A DNA stretch of 64,000 bases from Anisakis pegreffii (taxonomy: Eukaryota > Nematoda > Chromadorea > Rhabditida > Anisakidae): the NCBI GenBank assembly GCA_035041965.1, contig JAPYMA010000925.1:39626-103625 (forward strand), in the 5' to 3' direction. The notes beneath the pieces are model-generated. The model had not been told where the DNA came from, ran no database searches, and saw only the letters and a program-made list of their open reading frames with translations. How positions within the stretch are numbered: position 1 is the stretch's first letter; every line of letters starts with the position of its first letter. Positions 59,806 to 64,000 of the stretch are shown piece after piece. Made by a program: the position numbers and the translations under genes.

Positions 59806-61218
59806 TTACTGAACGTTTTTCAAATCGATTTTTATGATTGCCGATTCTGTATCACCACCGCCCTCCTTGTCATTCTTGAACGCTTGCAGCGCTCGATACG
59901 CTTCCAATTCTTTCCTCTCTTTCTTCTGGTTTCGTTTCTCGAATTCACGGCTAAACCAAAAATAATGTATAGATAGAGAGCTTCGAACAATTTCAAAAAT
60001 CAGTTTTTTTTCAGTCATTCAATGAGCTCGCTGAAACGAATTGAATAAGCCAATGGACATACGCACCGATGCTCAATGATTCTAGTGATTATCATATTTG
60101 TGGTCATATCACTACCCGAGTCAATCTCCTTATAGATGCCAAGTTCTTTGGCCACACTGAACGGATCCGGTTCGCCTGGCAACTCGTGACTGGCAATACG
60201 TGATCCGTTAGCGACTATCTGAAGCAACGGAAAATATTGAGTACATGCAACAATAGCAGCGAAAAATTGATATAATCTACGCCGTGATATCTTTGTGGCA
60301 AAAACACTGAAGGTGTTCGAAAAGAGTATGTGCATTCACATACCTGCACGTTGAAGCGTTCGATGAGTTCTTTTGTGATCGTATACGGCGCACCAATAAC
60401 AACTTCAGAAACTGGCTGAAACAGCGAAGAAAATTTATGTCTGCTTCAGAGAGATTGGTGCGCAGATAAAGATTGATTACTAGAGGAGAACCGGCAATTT
60501 TTCATGTAATTCAAAAATTATGAAAGGAATTGATGAAATCAGTTCGTTCAAAATGTATCACTGCAATCGACAAAGTTTTGTACCGCTATGATGTCGAGTA
60601 CAGTCGCAGTCTACATCGATATGTTGAAGAAGAGAAAATTCGCAAAAAAAAGAACCCAAAACAAGATCAATGAAACGAATACAACGAAATCTATTTTATC
60701 TTCTTTCATTCTCGCATTTCATAGCTGATGAATACTTTTATTCTATCAATTAATCATCACATACTTTATAAGCAAGAACACTCAAAACGCGTTCGTGAAG
60801 CGACATTATCGGATGATTTTCGCCTTTATATTCGTTCACAACCTGAACACGGCAATATTTATATGAGGCAACAATGGTATTAGTAGCGAACAATAATGAT
60901 AACTATCACAATAATTATACTGACAACGATAATAATAATAATAATTATTATTATTATTATATTATTATTATTATTCTAATAAGAATCAGTAAAGACGAGT
61001 ACCTGATCAGAATGAATGCCAACGATAAGATAATCGCCAAGTTTACGAGCCTCTTCAAGGAAGCATAAATGACCAATATGGAATAAATCGAATGCACCAC
61101 AGACGTAAACGATCACGTCATCTTTGGCCGGCATATGTCCTTCAGCGAATTGCATGATTGTTTGAGTGGTTGGCAAGAATCTTGAAACACGCGTCCACGG
61201 TGAGACCGCTTCATGGTC
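59806..61218 (-). CDS. PCYT2: Ethanolamine-phosphate cytidylyltransferase, C-terminal half (partial)
   Basis: Cytosolic enzyme of the CDP-ethanolamine (Kennedy) pathway: CTP + phosphoethanolamine to CDP-ethanolamine, for phosphatidylethanolamine synthesis. Five exons, 220 aa: 61003-61218, 60765-60842, 60344-60415, 60067-60218, 59806-59950; phases join. The fragment begins in the inter-domain linker (EAVSPWTRVSRFLPTTQTI), then the second nucleotidyltransferase domain: VYVCGAFDLFHIGHLCFLEE with the HIGH motif. It continues with NEYKGENHPIMSLHERVLSV, EVVIGAPYTITKELIERFNV and the conserved IDSGSDMTTNMIITRII, and ends in a charged tail (KRNQKKERKELEA). The first catalytic domain is absent: exons should lie beyond 61218 on this strand, and none was found before 64000, so an intron above 2.7 kb runs off the window. 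Confidence 0.96.
60919..60976. repeat. AAT/ATT inverted microsatellite in PCYT2 intron
   Basis: AATAATAATAATAATTATTATTATTATTA-type complementary halves lie in the 160-bp intron between the first two PCYT2 exons of the window, close to the donor at 61001-61002. Confidence 0.8.
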
Positions 61219-61492
61219 CTGAACATATCAGTTTCGTAACAAAATTCGAATAGTCAATGCTTGAAATGCGAAAGTGTCTTGAAAAGGAACCACAATTGAT
61301 TCTACTAGAACAGTGGTTCTCAAGTTCGAATGCTCCATTACCCCTTTTGATGATCTTGCAGGCCGCCGTTGCTCCTCCCCACCGATACAAGAATTTACTA
61401 TTTCTACGTATAACGTCAGTGATAAACGGAAAACCGGTCCGGAAATTTCTCAACGGCGTGGGAAAAATTACTCTCGTAGACCATTGTGATGC

Positions 61493-62121
61493 TCATTACT
61501 GCAGTCGATTATGATTTCATGAAAAGCTATTGTCCATGACACGCTCACTTCGAACTGATTTAGATGGATTCTCATTCTTTTCAGACGTGTTGTATTCACT
61601 CTTATAGCTATTGTATGCGATTATCGTTCTCTTGATGAGTTTTTCTTATTCACTTCGTATCATTTCACTTCACAGTTCGAATCAATTTCTTATTCTGTAG
61701 CATACACTATGTACTGGATACGTTGACGAGTGTTAACAGCCGAAATCAACAACACAGCAATCGAATATTATTGCCCAACAACGTTCGACAATCAAATGAT
61801 CAATTATAGAGTGTATTTGATGGAATGAGAAATTGACTTTAATTGTTGAGTGAAATGAATGAGAAATTAGCAAAAGAGAACACTTCTGGTGATAAAAGCT
61901 ATGAGAGTGATTGTAACAGCAAGATAAGAATGAAAACCCTGTTAGGCCCGGACGAGCTAACGATACTTAGAAAATAGGAGAATGAAGAGTGTTGCCATCA
62001 ACTGACCACATTAACATACCCGAATTGAAAAACACCATAACAACCGTGTTCTATCATCAAATAATAACTGCACGAAGTACTAATTTCCCTACCTCCGCCA
62101 TTGCCCCTTGACACCTCCAAA
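61493..62121. repeat. 629-bp dispersed repeat, copy 2 (in PCYT2 intron)
   Basis: Nearly identical, same length and same orientation as 25714-26342; a few substitutions only (for example GATTATGATTT for GATTGTGATTT, CCTCCGCC for CCTCCTCC). Both borders are sharp. It lies in the presumed large intron of the cytidylyltransferase gene. Confidence 0.9.
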
Positions 62122-62165
62122 TTAATTTCTGAATGTGTAACACTTATATATAATATTCTCAAGAT

Positions 62166-63283
62166 GATGACATCCTCATATCCCATGCCAGTGCAGTGAT
62201 TGTCTATCATTAGTGCTAATAAGGTACTTGATAACTTTGAGAAATCAATTCAGATGAGATTAGAGGCATTATAGGTTCTTCAGTTTTGATTTGATAGCTA
62301 CACTGGCATATGAAAAGAAGAGAAATATCCCTATAAAACTGAGTTTCACGAACGTAGGGTATGAATCGCCCCATGAAGATAGCGGTAGGTCTGGAAAGTT
62401 CGCCTGGACCGCTCACCTGTAGAGTCGAGTTGCTGAATGGTGACTCGTCTTCCTCTTAGTGATGTTTGGTAACAGCTGGAATAATGTTCCAATGTTATCA
62501 GCTGTGCTATGAGGAGAAATCTCTCAGGTGTTTGTGGTTACCCGCCGAAGCTTATCTATTAGCTAGTGTCATGGCGGCATTCATACACATTCTATGATGA
62601 CATCCTCATATCCCATGCCGGTGCAGTGATTGTCCATCATTAGTGCTAATAAGGTACTTGATAGCTTTAAGAAATCAATTCTGATGAGAGGAGAGGTATT
62701 ATAGGTTCTTCAGTTTTGATTTGATAGCTACACTGGTATATGAAAAGAAGAGAAATATCCCTATAAAACTGAGTTTCTCAAACGTAGGGTATGAATCGCC
62801 CCATGAAGTTAGCGGTAGGTCTGGAAAGTTCGCCTGGACCGCTCACCTGTAGAGACGAGTTGCTGAATGGTGACTCGTCTTCCTCGTAGTGCTGTTTGAT
62901 AACAGCTGGAATAAAGTTCCAATGTTATCAAATGTGCTATGAGGAGAAATCTCTCAGGTGTTTGTGGTTACTCGCCGAAGCTTATCTATTAGCTAGTGTC
63001 ATGGCGGCATTCATACACATTCTATGATGACATCCTCATATCCCATGCCAGTGCAGCTGTTGTCCGTCATTAGTGCTAATAAGGTACTTGATAACTTTGA
63101 GAAATCAATTCAGATGAGATTAGAGGCATTATAGGTTCTTCAGTTTTGATTTGATAGCTACACTGGCATATGAAAAGAAGAGAAATATCCCTATAAAACT
63201 GAGTTTCACGAACGTAGGGTATGAATCGCCCCATGAAGTTAGCGGTAGGTCTGGAAAGTTCGCCTGGACCGCTCACCTGTAGA
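62166..63283. repeat. 430-bp tandem repeat, 2.6 copies
   Basis: GATGACATCCTCATATCCC recurs at 62166, 62596 and 63026, exactly 430 bp apart; the third copy stops after GACCGCTCACCTGTAGA. Copies one and three share variants (GGCATATGAAAAG, TTTCACGAACG) that differ in copy two (GGTATATG, TTTCTCAAACG). A 66-codon minus-strand frame in copies one and three is a by-product of the repeat. No known RNA or protein family is recognised. Confidence 0.93.
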
Positions 63284-64000
63284 ACACCAGATAGCTCATA
63301 TCGGGTGCTAATTTACAAAATTAGAACCAACGTGAAAATATTTAGATTCGTTTCGTTCAACGAAATTCGGTATTCATTAAGCCGTTCAAATCGCTTTAAA
63401 AACTCAGCTAAAAACCTCTTCGAAAAATTTTAATTTGCACTTCATCGGCTGAAAATGCGTTGTTCTCATACGGTAATTTCCATTCATAGCAGTTTTGTGA
63501 ATGAGAATGTAACGAAAGAATCTAATTACTTGCGAGCGCACTCTGATGAATTTTTTCGTCGATGGCGTAATTTCATTAGACCCAATACCATGCATCGTTC
63601 TCAGCTGTTTTAGTTCGAATACGTCATCTGTTCCATTTCATTATCTGTCTATCATTCATTGGAATTCTATTGCAAATTATATTACTTAAGAAGAAATCCA
63701 CCCAATTCAGATAGCTTTTGGTTCGTCAGCCTTCATTCCTGTAAAATTAGCATTCATTCACTGCCGTTCACTATTGCCATCTAATCTCCTGTAAGCTGAA
63801 ATCATCATGGGCACGTCCTCTATTCAAACGCTTACATCCATCTGTATTCATTGCCGCCTAACCAATCAGCTTCTCCTGCAAACGCTATAAATCTAACCAT
63901 AGATTTACATTAAAAATTCCATTATTATTAGTTCAATCACCGGAATTCTGTTTCAATTTCATATATCAGTTCTGTTCCGTTGTGTTCATTTGCAATTTTA
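63284..64000. other. Nothing recognised (presumed PCYT2 intron continuing past the edge)
   Basis: AT-rich sequence without an exon resembling the first cytidylyltransferase domain on the minus strand. Confidence 0.45.

Noticed and set aside
62216..63276. 66-codon frames repeated on the minus strand
   Set aside because: They are carried passively by the 430-bp tandem repeat and are not the same in the middle copy; no family is recognised.

Overview
The window looks like nuclear DNA of a nematode. It is AT-rich and gene-sparse, most introns end in TTTCAG-type acceptors, and the recognisable genes are of kinds common in nematodes: Cys-rich class 3 lipases, a claudin-like protein, a peptide GPCR of the GnRH-receptor-related type and an rsp-6-type SR protein. 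A satellite built on the nematode telomere hexamer TTAGGC fits as well. The species cannot be named from the sequence. No gene is long and uninterrupted, so all gene models below were assembled exon by exon from homology, reading phase and GT/AG signals.

Layout. 1-9.0 kb holds no recognisable gene, only microsatellites, a small duplication and a decayed reverse-transcriptase relic. 9.19-10.93 kb is a fold-back element whose right arm contains 29 near-perfect 44-45 bp units, each with three TTAGGC hexamers. 11.1-20.3 kb carries two tandem, same-strand, eight-exon secreted lipases, separated by a hAT-type insertion (15.77-16.95 kb). 21.78-23.37 kb is a complete-ended hAT element with a perfect 8-bp target duplication that keeps only the last two exons of its transposase. 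24.4-30.45 kb (minus strand) is a 14-exon secreted protein with a poly-Gln tract, about five fibronectin III domains and a Cys-rich tail. 31-40 kb is mostly non-coding, with a few possible isolated exons on both strands, a short inverted-repeat element and a long ATT/AAT array. 40.8-42.7 kb is a seven-exon GPCR. 43.5-44.5 kb is a second, inverted copy of the hAT-type element seen at 15.8 kb. 44.95-46.9 kb is an SR splicing factor. 49.1-50.8 kb (minus) is a claudin-like four-TM protein. 50.97-51.19 kb is a MITE. 54.0-54.7 kb (minus) holds the first three exons of an EGF/Cys-rich secreted protein. 59.8-61.2 kb (minus) is the second half of ethanolamine-phosphate cytidylyltransferase, whose first half should lie beyond the right edge. 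The intervening intron contains a 629-bp dispersed repeat (second copy in the FN3 gene) and a 430-bp tandem repeat.

The genes do not form an operon or a pathway. Apart from the tandem lipases they are independent: secreted lipid hydrolysis, phosphatidylethanolamine synthesis (CDP-ethanolamine branch), splicing, peptide signalling and cell-surface or matrix proteins. The strongest unusual signal is the large number of non-autonomous elements with 8-bp target duplications, plus the telomere-hexamer-rich fold-back satellite.
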